64,000 nucleotides of DNA from Planctomycetota bacterium (GTDB lineage: Bacteria > Planctomycetota > Phycisphaerae > UBA1845 > UTPLA1): NCBI GenBank assembly GCA_016235815.1, contig JACRIM010000050.1, forward strand, positions 61,421-125,420, read 5' to 3'. The notes under the pieces are model-generated. The model ran no database searches. It was not told the DNA's origin and worked only from the letters and a program-made list of their open reading frames with translations. The translations under genes and the position numbers were made by a program. Below are positions 32,983 to 41,819 of the stretch, in pieces; within the stretch, counting starts at the first letter, position 1, and each line of letters begins with the position of its first letter.

Positions 32983-33210
32983 ATGAGCAAACAAACACTC
33001 TTCGTCTTCGGAATCATTCTTGCCGTCCTCGGCGTCGCAGCCCTTGGCTGGCGAACCATCGGCGTCACAACGCGCGAAACCATCGTGGATGTCGGGCCGG
33101 TCAAAGTCATGGCAGACCGAACGCGGGACGTGCCGATTCTGCTGATCATCGGCGGAGTAGCCGTCATCGGCGGAGTCGGATTGATCGTGTCAGGAGCTCG
33201 TAAGGTGTAA
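32983..33210 (+). CDS. DUF3185-like two-span membrane protein
   Basis: A 75-residue protein: span 1 LFVFGIILAVLGVAALGW, a polar loop TTRETIVDVGPVKVMADRTRDVP, and span 2 ILLIIGGVAVIGGVGLIVSG. The layout and loop match small proteins annotated as DUF3185 in other phyla. It probably belongs to the operon of leader copy 6. Confidence 0.6.
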   Translation: MSKQTLFVFGIILAVLGVAALGWRTIGVTTRETIVDVGPVKVMADRTRDVPILLIIGGVAVIGGVGLIVSGARKV

Positions 33211-33313
33211 ATCACAACGGACCAACACAACAGGCGCGGGCCTGTAGGACATGTTGCGTCCTTGGAGTTTTTTTCCGCACCGACGACTCGTGCGGGGAAT
33301 TGGGAGTTGTGTC

Positions 33314-33859
33314 ATGAGAAAAAAACTGACTGCCATGGCGTTGGCCTGCACGTTGAGCACGCTCGCCTTCGGGTGTAGCCGAATGTTCAAGGAAGGAATG
33401 GGGAGCAAAGGGGCTTCAGGAAGGGTGAGCGATCCCCATTCGTCTCTGGCTCTTTCCAATTACAAGGGAATGACCATCAATGAACTCACCATCGCGAATG
33501 GTGTCGACGTGCCGAGCGGAATGTCTTCGATGATTCGAAATGACATGCTGGCAATTGCCGACAGGCGAGGCCTTGATCGCAACGGGCATCCGGGACTCAC
33601 GCTGTCGGGCGAGATCGTTCATTACGAATCGGACAGTAAGTTGGATGCGGTGGTAAGCCCTTTCCAGGAAGTCATCGTTCGCACCCGGCTTACCGACACG
33701 CAGAGCGGAGACGTCGTTCAGGAAACGAACCTCACCGGCCGCGCAAAGGCCTCTTCGTCAAGCGGCGATAAGAGCCTCTCCGCCGCGGTAGCCAAGGCGC
33801 TGAACACGTGGCTGAAGAATGGCGGCGTCGCCAAGAATGGTGAATCAGACAACGAATAA
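33314..33859 (+). CDS. lipoprotein, possibly DUF4410-like
   Basis: A 181-residue lipoprotein with signal ending LAFGC. The core includes LTLSGEIVHYESDSKLDAVV, VIVRTRLTDTQSGDVVQETNLTGRA and a C-terminal helix LSAAVAKALNTWLKN, similar to DUF4410-type proteins. GGAG precedes the ATG by 7 bases. The family link is weak. Confidence 0.5.
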   Translation: MRKKLTAMALACTLSTLAFGCSRMFKEGMGSKGASGRVSDPHSSLALSNYKGMTINELTIANGVDVPSGMSSMIRNDMLAIADRRGLDRNGHPGLTLSGEIVHYESDSKLDAVVSPFQEVIVRTRLTDTQSGDVVQETNLTGRAKASSSSGDKSLSAAVAKALNTWLKNGGVAKNGESDNE

Positions 33860-33911
33860 CGAAAACGGTGCAGAAACACCTGCATCCCCACGGGCTTGAC
33901 GCGCCGCGACC

Positions 33912-34511
33912 ATGAAGGACGCGGCGCTGAGAGCCTGTTTTGCCGACCCGGCCCACTTCTACTACAATCCCGTCGTCTCGTGCCGACCGGATAAACGCTT
34001 CTTGGACTCGATCAAACTGCTCATCCTCGATGTCGACGGCGTGCTGACCGATGGCGGTCTACCCTATTCCGCCGACGGCAACGCAACGAAGGAATTCTTC
34101 GTGCAGGATGGCGGTGCGATGCGCCTCTGGCAGCGCATGGGCGGCACAATCGCCTTTCTGAGCGGCCGGCAGTCGCCTGCGGTCGAAGCCCGTGCGAAGG
34201 ACCTCGGGATTTCGTTGGTCATGCAGGGTATCGCGGATAAACTGGCCGCCTGCGATGAGTTGTGTCGCAAGTCCGGCGTCACGGAAGCGCAGACCTGCAT
34301 CATGGGCGACGACCTGATCGACTTGCCACCCATGAAACGGTGCGGCTATGCAATCGCGCCGGCCAACGCCCTGCCCGTTGTGAAGCGCGCAGCGCACTAT
34401 GTCACGCGACGCGCCGGCGGAGAGGGCGCCGTCGCCGAGGCAATCGAGCGACTCCTTCGTCGCAATGGTTCGTGGTCCGCCGCCTTGCGACAGTCAGGCG
34501 TTCACGGATGA
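33912..34511 (+). CDS. kdsC: 3-deoxy-D-manno-octulosonate 8-phosphate phosphatase
   Basis: A 199-residue HAD-superfamily C0 phosphatase. Motif I LLILDVDGVLTDGG, the following FFVQDGGAMRLW, motif II FLSGRQSP and motif IV MGDDLIDLPPM are all present in KdsC order, and the size fits. It releases KDO from KDO-8-phosphate for lipid A-core synthesis. The first 30 residues are an extra extension. It is followed by an LptC/OstA-like gene after 24 bases, the usual kdsC-lptC order, so an LPS-type outer membrane is implied. Confidence 0.88.
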   Translation: MKDAALRACFADPAHFYYNPVVSCRPDKRFLDSIKLLILDVDGVLTDGGLPYSADGNATKEFFVQDGGAMRLWQRMGGTIAFLSGRQSPAVEARAKDLGISLVMQGIADKLAACDELCRKSGVTEAQTCIMGDDLIDLPPMKRCGYAIAPANALPVVKRAAHYVTRRAGGEGAVAEAIERLLRRNGSWSAALRQSGVHG

Positions 34512-34535
34512 TCGGCCCGGCCCCAGGGATGTCTC

Positions 34536-37500
34536 ATGCATAAGAAACTGATGCTTGTCGCCTGCACCGCTGCCATTGGCATCGTGTCGTACCTTGTCTT
34601 CTCGGCCGGCGACCGCACCGCCCGAAAGGCTGAACGCACCGCCGCCCCGGCCGGCGTGCGCCAATTCGTCAGCAGCACCACCCAGCCAACGCCTCTCTAC
34701 GACGACTCAAGCCTCGTCTTCAGCCCCGGCGACCAGACCAAGGTCCGCGTCTATGACGAAGTCTCCGGCCGATTGAAGTACACCTTCGAGGCGAAAGAGT
34801 GGACACCGGTCAAAAACGTGCCGGAGTTTCAACTCAGCGAAGTCCTTGTCCAGATCTTCACGCCCCGTGGCGAAATCACCTACATCTCAGCCGACGAAGC
34901 TCGCATCGCCATCATGCGCAAGGGCAAGAACCGCGTCGAGCCTAAGAGCGGCTGGATGAAGAAAAATGTCAAAGTCGTCATCGATCGCACCACCTCCGCC
35001 TGGCGCGAGGAAAACCCAGCCCTCGCCGAGCGCGATGCCCACCCCGATGACCTCGTCCATATCGATCTCGAGGAAGCGCACTTCGACCTTGAACTCGCCG
35101 AACTCGTCTCCAACGGGCCGATCCGCCTCGACAGCGCCGACGCCAAGATGGAAAACGTCCGCGGACTCACCGTACAGTGGAACCAGGTCGACGGCCGAAT
35201 CGACACGCTTCGATTCCAGCAGGGCGGCCTGCTCGTCCTGCGCCGCGGCGGGCGCATGATCGACTTTGCCATGCCCGGCACTGAACGCGATGGCAAATCG
35301 CGCAATGCGAAATCGCCGGACGCGCCAAACAACGCGAGTGCCGCCGTCGACGCCGCCGCGATGCAGCAATTCGTGAAGAACGTCCCCAAGGCTCAGGCCA
35401 ATCAACCCCTCGCGATCGACCGCGTCACCGCCGACCAGGCCGCCGACGAAATCCGCACCGAAGGCGGCATCGTCGCCGCGAACAAACCAATGTCGATCGA
35501 AGACGAATCCGCGATTTCCTCGCCCACCAGCGCGCCGACCGACGTGCGAAATCCGACGGCCCTCGCCGGCGCGATGGAGTCTCTCCGCAAAGAGGCCCGC
35601 GGCGCGACCAAGGGCGAATGGGCCGATCTTGTCGCCCAGGAGCAGGCCGACAAGAAAACCCGCCGCCGCATCCATACCTATCGCGCCATCTTCTCCAACA
35701 GCGTCGTCATCGAACAGAAAGACGGCCTCAAGACGCTCGGCAAGCTCGAAGCCGACAAACTGGAGTTGAACTTCGATTTTGGAAAAAAGCAGAAGGAACT
35801 CGCAGTCGGCGGCGACAACAAGGCCAAGCCGGGCGCGACCACCAAGCCGGCGCAGAAATCCGCCCAGCCCGTCGATTCACTGGAGCCGGAAGACGCCACG
35901 CGAATCACCCTCACCTGGAACGGCCCGCTCGAGCTGCACCCGTTGCGCGTCGACGCCTCCGAACAAACCGGCCAACGATTCGATGCCGTCGCCACCGGAA
36001 ACACCGTCCGCATCCAAAGCGAACAGGGCAGCGGCACCTGCAAGCAACTCGTCTATCGCCATGAACGCCGCCAGGTCTGGCTCTCGGGCAACATGACCGA
36101 ACCAGTCCAACTCGCCGTCGATGAATCCCGCAAACTGATCGGCAAGGAAATCTTCTTCGACCAGAAGCGCGGCCTCGCTCACATCGAGGGTGCCGGCACC
36201 ATGACCGACGACCGCCGAAGCGCCGGGGACGAAGGCCTTCTCGCGGTAGGCCCGACCAAAGCGGGTAACAAGAAGAACGTTCCTGCCGAGGCGGACATAA
36301 AAGACAAGAAGCCCCGCGGCCCCGTCGAAATCACCTGGTCGCGCAATGTCGACATCGAAATCGGCACGCGACCGGTCGAACGCATCAACCCTTCAACCGG
36401 AATGCGCGAAGAGCGCAATAAGGAATACCTGCGCCGAGCATGGTTCCACGGAGAAGTGGTGATGAAACAGGAAAACGAGCGTCTCTCCGGCGACGAAGTG
36501 GCCATCACCTTCGGCGCTCCGGCCGCCGGAGATCAGGTCGCCGACCATATTCAACACCTCGACATGACCGGCGGCGTGCGACTGGAACGCGAACAAGACG
36601 TCATCATCGCCCAGCGCCTCAGCGCCGAGATGACCGTCACCCCCGACAAGAAAAACATCCCGAAAAAAGTCGATGCCCAGGGCGACGTCGTCGCCAAGCA
36701 GGGCAGCCGCGTCATCAAGGCCGATCGTATGATTGTCGGCATGGGCCTCGTGCCGGGCCGCGCCAAGACGGTCGTGCGCGGTGACATGCTCGTGCAGGAG
36801 AGCAAATCTCGCGCGGGGATCTCCACGCTCGATGCCCGTGGCCGTGTCTTTGTGCATGATCCAGAGGCCGGGCTGAAGATTCGCGACGCCGGCAAGTTGC
36901 AGGGCGTCTTCAAGAACGGCAACGAACTCGTCCGCGCCTCCATCGAATCCGATCGCCCCGACACCTTCGCCCGCGTTCGCGCCGGCGACACGGCCATCCA
37001 CGGCCGCATCATTGAAATCGACATGCCGACCGAATCGATCGACGTCCCCGGACCCGGTCGAGCCTATATGCTCACTGCACAGGACTTCGGCGGCCGCAAG
37101 CTGACCAAGCCGTCACGCGTCAAGATCACCTGGGCCAATGAAATGCAGATGCGCGGCCAGAAAAACTACGGCGTCTTCGTCGGAGACGTTCACAGCGACT
37201 CCGATGCCTTCTCGCTCGCCTGCGAAAAGCTGACCGTCCGCCTAGCGAATGCACCGGCGACGCCGCCGAAACCGGCGACGCAACAGAACTGGATGGATCA
37301 TTTCTGGCTCTCACGCCTCGCACGCGCGAAGGCCCCGAAGGAAACCAACAAGGTCGAAGTCACCGCGTCAACACCAAGGAAGCGGCCGACCTACATCGTC
37401 GCGGAGGGCAAAGCCGAAGCCCTCAGCAGCAGTTACGCCCGCACCGCCGAAGGCACGCGCGGACGACTCCTCAGCCGAATGCAGATCGCTGGAACGCAGA

Positions 37501-38186
37501 TCGTCGCCGATCTCGCCCGCGAATCGATGTCCGTGCCGGGCAAGGGCACCCTGCTGATTGAGGATTATCAATTCGAAAGCGATCGTCGCAAACCCGGCGT
37601 AGCCCCGCGAACCGGCCCGCTCATGAGTTCGGCCCAGGGTGAAGGACCAAGCCAGAGCATGGTCCGCTGGCTCGGATCGATGGACTACTACGTCGACCAG
37701 GACATGATCGCCTTCGACAAAGAAGTGGAAATGGTCCACCGCAGCGGACAGGAAATGGTCCTCCGCGAAGACCTCGCCCGCGGCATGGGCCTCGACAAAA
37801 CAACGCTCAAAAATATCCGAGCCGGCCGCCGCGCCGATCTGACCTGTGGCTACCTGCTGCTGGAATTCCGCCGCGGCTCCGCCAAGACCGACGAACGCAG
37901 GGACACGCAAACACCGGTCCGCTCCACCGATCTCGAACGCCTGATAGCCAAGCACTCGGTGCTGCTGAATGAAAGCACCAAGAGCCTCATGGGTGAGTAC
38001 GTCCAATACCTCGCGAGCAGTGATGAGGTCCAGGTCGAAGGATCGAAGACGGCCGAAGCCCGCATCACCGATCAGGACGAGCGCGAACAGCGCATGAACA
38101 TGTGGCGCGGACCGATCCTCGTGTGGAACAGAAAAACGAACAGGATCGAAGCCCCGCAGGCAACGATTCGCACCAGTCGACGGTAA
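34536..38186 (+). CDS. giant LptC/LptA (OstA)-like protein
   Basis: A 1216-residue protein with an N-terminal membrane anchor (LMLVACTAAIGIVSYLVFSAG) and a long beta-rich body. Early segments resemble LptC (YTFEAKEWTPVKNVPEFQLSEV, ISADEARI) and later parts hold several OstA-like stretches (GEVVMKQENERLSGDEVAITF, VIIAQRLSAEMTV, VVAKQGSRVIKADRMIV, VRGDMLVQES). LptC is normally about 190 residues, so this protein may combine LptC and many LptA-like repeats into a periplasmic bridge. It follows kdsC; no lptB is seen after it. The LPS-transport role is inferred from context and pattern. Confidence 0.72.
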   Translation: MHKKLMLVACTAAIGIVSYLVFSAGDRTARKAERTAAPAGVRQFVSSTTQPTPLYDDSSLVFSPGDQTKVRVYDEVSGRLKYTFEAKEWTPVKNVPEFQLSEVLVQIFTPRGEITYISADEARIAIMRKGKNRVEPKSGWMKKNVKVVIDRTTSAWREENPALAERDAHPDDLVHIDLEEAHFDLELAELVSNGPIRLDSADAKMENVRGLTVQWNQVDGRIDTLRFQQGGLLVLRRGGRMIDFAMPGTERDGKSRNAKSPDAPNNASAAVDAAAMQQFVKNVPKAQANQPLAIDRVTADQAADEIRTEGGIVAANKPMSIEDESAISSPTSAPTDVRNPTALAGAMESLRKEARGATKGEWADLVAQEQADKKTRRRIHTYRAIFSNSVVIEQKDGLKTLGKLEADKLELNFDFGKKQKELAVGGDNKAKPGATTKPAQKSAQPVDSLEPEDATRITLTWNGPLELHPLRVDASEQTGQRFDAVATGNTVRIQSEQGSGTCKQLVYRHERRQVWLSGNMTEPVQLAVDESRKLIGKEIFFDQKRGLAHIEGAGTMTDDRRSAGDEGLLAVGPTKAGNKKNVPAEADIKDKKPRGPVEITWSRNVDIEIGTRPVERINPSTGMREERNKEYLRRAWFHGEVVMKQENERLSGDEVAITFGAPAAGDQVADHIQHLDMTGGVRLEREQDVIIAQRLSAEMTVTPDKKNIPKKVDAQGDVVAKQGSRVIKADRMIVGMGLVPGRAKTVVRGDMLVQESKSRAGISTLDARGRVFVHDPEAGLKIRDAGKLQGVFKNGNELVRASIESDRPDTFARVRAGDTAIHGRIIEIDMPTESIDVPGPGRAYMLTAQDFGGRKLTKPSRVKITWANEMQMRGQKNYGVFVGDVHSDSDAFSLACEKLTVRLANAPATPPKPATQQNWMDHFWLSRLARAKAPKETNKVEVTASTPRKRPTYIVAEGKAEALSSSYARTAEGTRGRLLSRMQIAGTQIVADLARESMSVPGKGTLLIEDYQFESDRRKPGVAPRTGPLMSSAQGEGPSQSMVRWLGSMDYYVDQDMIAFDKEVEMVHRSGQEMVLREDLARGMGLDKTTLKNIRAGRRADLTCGYLLLEFRRGSAKTDERRDTQTPVRSTDLERLIAKHSVLLNESTKSLMGEYVQYLASSDEVQVEGSKTAEARITDQDEREQRMNMWRGPILVWNRKTNRIEAPQATIRTSRR

Positions 38187-38194
38187 GGGTGTGT

Positions 38195-38878
38195 TCAGAC
38201 GCCCGCTTGAACCGCCAGCGTCGGCGCCAGCTTCTCGCGCACTTCATTCATCGTCGCACGCACGCAGGCCATATTCGGGTGAATCCGAAGAGCCTCTCGA
38301 TAGGCCTCCAGCGCATCGGCGTAGCGCCCCAGCGCCCCCAGCGCATTGCCCGCCATCGTCCAGGCGCCGAAGTGCAGCGGATTCAGCTCACAGGCCCGCC
38401 GCGCGTCGCGCAAGGCCGACGTGTATTCCCCAACAAGAAACTCGGCGCAACTCCGCTGGTGATACGCCTCGGCATAGGTCGGGTGCGCCCGAATTAGTTC
38501 CGTCAGCATCGAACCGGCGTTGTCGGATTGCTTTCGCTTTATGGAGGTCGCAATTCGAAACAGCACAGCCTGGCCCAGCGGGCCGCCGTCACGGAAGAAA
38601 AGGTGCCACAAGGCATCTTCCGCCGCCTCAATGACGGCCGGACTGTCGTGATGCAGCAGATAGGCAAGCGATGGTGCGGACGACATGTCGCCCACCAGCC
38701 CAAGGCAGTTCGCCGCAACCTCCACGACACACTCATCTTTCTCATCGAGCAGGAGCTTCAGGCAATCGGGCGACCAGTGTTCCCGAAGCTGCTCCGCCAA
38801 GCCGTCGCGATCACCGCGATCAAGAAACGGGCGCGCAAGGTCGAGAAGTCGCTTGGCGGCGGCGTGTTGTTCGTCCAT
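38195..38878 (-). CDS. HEAT/TPR-repeat protein
   Basis: A 227-residue helical protein. The first half has HEAT-like units (CVVEVAANCLGLVGDMSSAPSLAYLL, PAVIEAAEDALWHLFF); the second has TPRs (AYHQRSCAEFLVGEYTSALRDARRACELNP, AWTMAGNALGALGRYADALEAYREALRIHP). It is probably a cytoplasmic scaffold. The ATG at 38878 has AAGG upstream; earlier in-frame starts lack support. It ends 8 bases from the convergent LptC-like gene. Confidence 0.7.
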   Translation of the reverse strand: MDEQHAAAKRLLDLARPFLDRGDRDGLAEQLREHWSPDCLKLLLDEKDECVVEVAANCLGLVGDMSSAPSLAYLLHHDSPAVIEAAEDALWHLFFRDGGPLGQAVLFRIATSIKRKQSDNAGSMLTELIRAHPTYAEAYHQRSCAEFLVGEYTSALRDARRACELNPLHFGAWTMAGNALGALGRYADALEAYREALRIHPNMACVRATMNEVREKLAPTLAVQAGV

Positions 38879-39041
38879 GCAGGTCGCCTTCAGAGAATAT
38901 CCCCGCGCGGATCGGTTCAACCGTTTCGCTCGTGGGTCGCTTCGATTCATGTCCAGCCGGCGGGGACTTGCGTCAAGACTGGCGAGGATCGCCCCGCACG
39001 GCACGCTAAAAGGTACATTCGACTATACCCCCGAAAGCGGA

Positions 39042-39068
39042 CGGGTCAAACTCGGACCCGCTTTTTTT
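39042..39068 (+). terminator. small terminator-like hairpin upstream of nnrD
   Basis: CGGGTC pairs with GACCCG around a seven-base loop, followed by seven T. No plus-strand gene ends here, so it may close a short transcript or act as an attenuator for the gene at 39167. The flanking region 38879-39041 shows nothing else. Confidence 0.4.
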
Positions 39069-39166
39069 GTGCCGGGAATGCGATAACATGAGTCCCAGCA
39101 TTGATATGCGTGCTTTTCGCCCCTTCACGGTGTGACCCATTTTTCACAATCCGAGAGGACTCCGGC

Positions 39167-40093
39167 GTGCCATCGTCCCTGCCAAAACCAAGTCGCTCTG
39201 TTCCACGCCTGGCTCGACGAATGTCCGACGCACACAAAGGCGACTTCGGCCGTGTACTCGTGGTCGGCGGCTCCCGAGGAATGATCGGCGCGCCGGCCCT
39301 GGCGACGAACGCCGCGCTACGAGTCGGCGCAGGGCTTGCAACTGTGGCCGCACCAGATTCGGTTCAATTGGCCGTGGCGACGCTGTGCCCCTGCGCAACA
39401 TCGATCCCACTCCCGCAGTCTCGGACAGGTTCCCTTAATCCCCGCGCGTCACTCGCGACGATTCGCCAAATGGGATTACTCACCAGCGACCGCCCAACCG
39501 TCGTCGCAGGCGGGCCAGGCCTCGGTCGCGGCGACGCATCGTTCGACAAAGGCCTCGTGGATCTGTGGATCGCGTTCATGTGTGCAGGTGTCCCGCTCGT
39601 GTTGGATGCCGATGCCCTCAACGCAATGAGCAAGTCCGGTTCGCACGGTTGGAGTCGTGTCGCGTGGTCGCGGCTTGTCATCACCCCGCACCCCGGCGAA
39701 CTGGCGCGAATGCAGGGTGTCACCACAAAGGCCATACAGGCCGACCGAGGGCGCTTCGCCGTGCAAACCGCCCGTGAACTCGGCGCACGATCACGGGGCG
39801 CCGGCGAATCACCGGTCGTCGTGCTCAAAGGCGCCGGCACCATCGTCACCGACGGCCGGCGCATCTACACCAATCGCACCGGCAATCCCGGCATGGCCAC
39901 CGGCGGCAGCGGCGACGTGCTAACCGGCCTCATCGCGGGGCTGATCGCTCAGGGATTGTCATGCTTCGATGCCGCCGTACTCGGCGTGCATGTGCATGGA
40001 AAAGCGGGTGATCTCGCCGCAAAGCACTTCGGCCACGCCTCGCTCATCGCCACCGATATTCTCGATCAAATCCCCGCGGCCCTCCGCGCCTAA
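39167..40093 (+). CDS. nnrD: ADP/ATP-dependent NAD(P)H-hydrate dehydratase
   Basis: A 308-residue ribokinase-like enzyme that repairs hydrated NAD(P)H. Signature blocks are GRVLVVGGSRGMIGAPALA, VVAGGPGLG, LVLDADALNA, ITPHPGELARM and GNPGMATGGSGDVLTGLIAG. The NnrE epimerase domain, often fused to it, is absent. The GTG at 39167 has GAGAGGA about 8 bases upstream; an ATG at 39101 would add 22 residues without homology. It converges with the glycosyltransferase gene. Confidence 0.88.
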   Translation: MPSSLPKPSRSVPRLARRMSDAHKGDFGRVLVVGGSRGMIGAPALATNAALRVGAGLATVAAPDSVQLAVATLCPCATSIPLPQSRTGSLNPRASLATIRQMGLLTSDRPTVVAGGPGLGRGDASFDKGLVDLWIAFMCAGVPLVLDADALNAMSKSGSHGWSRVAWSRLVITPHPGELARMQGVTTKAIQADRGRFAVQTARELGARSRGAGESPVVVLKGAGTIVTDGRRIYTNRTGNPGMATGGSGDVLTGLIAGLIAQGLSCFDAAVLGVHVHGKAGDLAAKHFGHASLIATDILDQIPAALRA

Positions 40094-40100
40094 CACCGCC

Positions 40101-41816
40101 TTAAGGCGCCTGCTTACATTCGTAGATCGTCCACCCGTCGGGCCGCTCCATCAACAGCGGCACCAGTCGCTGGCCGGCGGTGGATAACACAAACGGCTCC
40201 GCGCCGGCCGCGCGAAGTTCCTCGACCCGTGCTCCGGCCTTGTCGTCGAGTGGATAGCACGTTCTCCCCGCGAAGAACTCCAGCACGATGTCCTCGCCGA
40301 GGTAACGCCGATCCACAATCAGCGCCGCGTTGGCGGGCAGTCGCGTGCGAATCGTCTCGCCGACGGCATAGTAACTCTGCTCCCATAAGTGCGGCTGACC
40401 GACGCGCCACGTCAACCAGGCATGAACCCCACCCATGCCGACAAGACCCAGCAGCGACACCGCGCGCGCCAGGAGGATTGCACCCTTCGGCCGACGTGCT
40501 CTGCGAAGTGCGGCATTCGCGGCCCAGCCGAAGAGCACGATCCCTGCCAACTGCACCAACACCCAGTGATTCTGCTTCATGATCACGCCGAAGCCCGGCG
40601 TCGTTGGCTGCCCTTGCCCGACCTCATGCGCCTGAATCGGATATGCCAACGCCATGATCGCGGCCGCTGCAACGAGCAGGGTATCCGGCCCACGCCCGGC
40701 AAGCGCGCGAGCGAACACATTACTGGTAAGCAATAGAAACGCCGGCACGGCAATAATTGTCGCCGTCGGCGTCTTCGTCGTTGCCAAAAGGAACGGCACG
40801 AGAACACCGAACGACCAAAGAAGCAAGAATGCACGACGCGCTGATCGAAAACGTATGAACCGAATAACGGCCAGCCCCGTCGCGACGATCACGATCGGAT
40901 AAAACGCCTGATAAATGATGACGCAATAATCAAACAGCACCCGATCCCACGGCGCGGCCCACGCCTCAACGTCTTCGGTCAGATGCCGCCCCACATGCGA
41001 CAACTCGTGCCAGAATTCGCGTGGAAACTTGATCGCGCACCACGCTGTCCACGGAGCAGCCGTCACAATAAACGCCAGGAATGCAATGGCGAGTTCTCGT
41101 ATGCCAATCCGGGATTGCGAGTCGTCCTCAACTCCCCGGCCCCGTCGCCGCGAAAACCGGCTCAACCCCACGATCACGATCATTCCCGTCATCACGGCAA
41201 GCACGATCAACCCCGGATAGCTCTTGCTAAGAAACGCACAACCACATGCGAACCCTGTGACCATCGGCCACCTTGCGCGGTGGTCGGTCATCGCCCGCAC
41301 AACGGCATACATCCCAACTTCGATCCAAAACAGCAGCATCGTGTCGACGTGATCGCTGAACCAATACCCGTGGGCCATTTGCGCAAGCCCATGCGTGATC
41401 GCCTGAATCGTGGCCGCGATGAGCGCGGCGTTTCGCCCAACGGTTCGCCGCCCGATCAACCACGTCAACCACACCGACGCCGTCGCGAGAATCACCGACG
41501 GCAGGCGCAGCGCGAACGTGGTCGTGCCCAAGGCCGCCATACTCGCCGCCATCGTCCACAGCGGCAGCGTTCCCTTGTGCAGCCAGACATGATTTTCGCG
41601 CCAGTTGGTGTAGTCGTACGGAAGCCACGGTTTCTGATGCAACACGGGCCTGAATGGATCGTCGATCAGATTACGCGCAACCAATGCGTGAAACGACTCG
41701 TCGTAATAGACAAGTTCAGGATGCCCGAGGTTGCGAAGCTTCAACCACATCGCAACGACGAGGATGACCACAACGAGCGCGGCGTGTATTCGTTTGGAGC
41801 GAAATAAATGCGCCAT
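40101..41816 (-). CDS. GT39/ArnT-like membrane glycosyltransferase
   Basis: A 571-residue polytopic membrane protein of the PMT/ArnT type. The first luminal loop has the acidic motif GHPELVYYDESFHALVARNL, with catalytic Asp/Glu candidates DE; multiple spans follow (SVILATASVWLTWLIG, GLIVLAVMTGMIVIVGL, AFLLLWSFGVLVPFLLATT). The C-terminal soluble part holds a Rossmann-like strand pair (ALIVDRRYLGEDIVLEFF). It would transfer a sugar from a polyprenyl carrier to protein or lipid outside the inner membrane. It is the last gene of the HtrA-like operon, 3 bases after its neighbour. Confidence 0.8.
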   Translation of the reverse strand: MAHLFRSKRIHAALVVVILVVAMWLKLRNLGHPELVYYDESFHALVARNLIDDPFRPVLHQKPWLPYDYTNWRENHVWLHKGTLPLWTMAASMAALGTTTFALRLPSVILATASVWLTWLIGRRTVGRNAALIAATIQAITHGLAQMAHGYWFSDHVDTMLLFWIEVGMYAVVRAMTDHRARWPMVTGFACGCAFLSKSYPGLIVLAVMTGMIVIVGLSRFSRRRGRGVEDDSQSRIGIRELAIAFLAFIVTAAPWTAWCAIKFPREFWHELSHVGRHLTEDVEAWAAPWDRVLFDYCVIIYQAFYPIVIVATGLAVIRFIRFRSARRAFLLLWSFGVLVPFLLATTKTPTATIIAVPAFLLLTSNVFARALAGRGPDTLLVAAAAIMALAYPIQAHEVGQGQPTTPGFGVIMKQNHWVLVQLAGIVLFGWAANAALRRARRPKGAILLARAVSLLGLVGMGGVHAWLTWRVGQPHLWEQSYYAVGETIRTRLPANAALIVDRRYLGEDIVLEFFAGRTCYPLDDKAGARVEELRAAGAEPFVLSTAGQRLVPLLMERPDGWTIYECKQAP

Positions 41817-41819
41817 GAA

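Noticed and set aside
34887..35675. Long minus-strand frame inside the LptC-like gene
   Set aside because: The plus-strand gene is continuous over 3.6 kb with anchor and repeats; the antisense frame is low-complexity and has no ribosome site.
40097..40108. Palindrome CGCCTTAAGGCG, similar to one at 56513
   Set aside because: The first copy lies partly in the coding end of the glycosyltransferase gene, neither is followed by a T-run, and two short copies are not enough for a repeat family.
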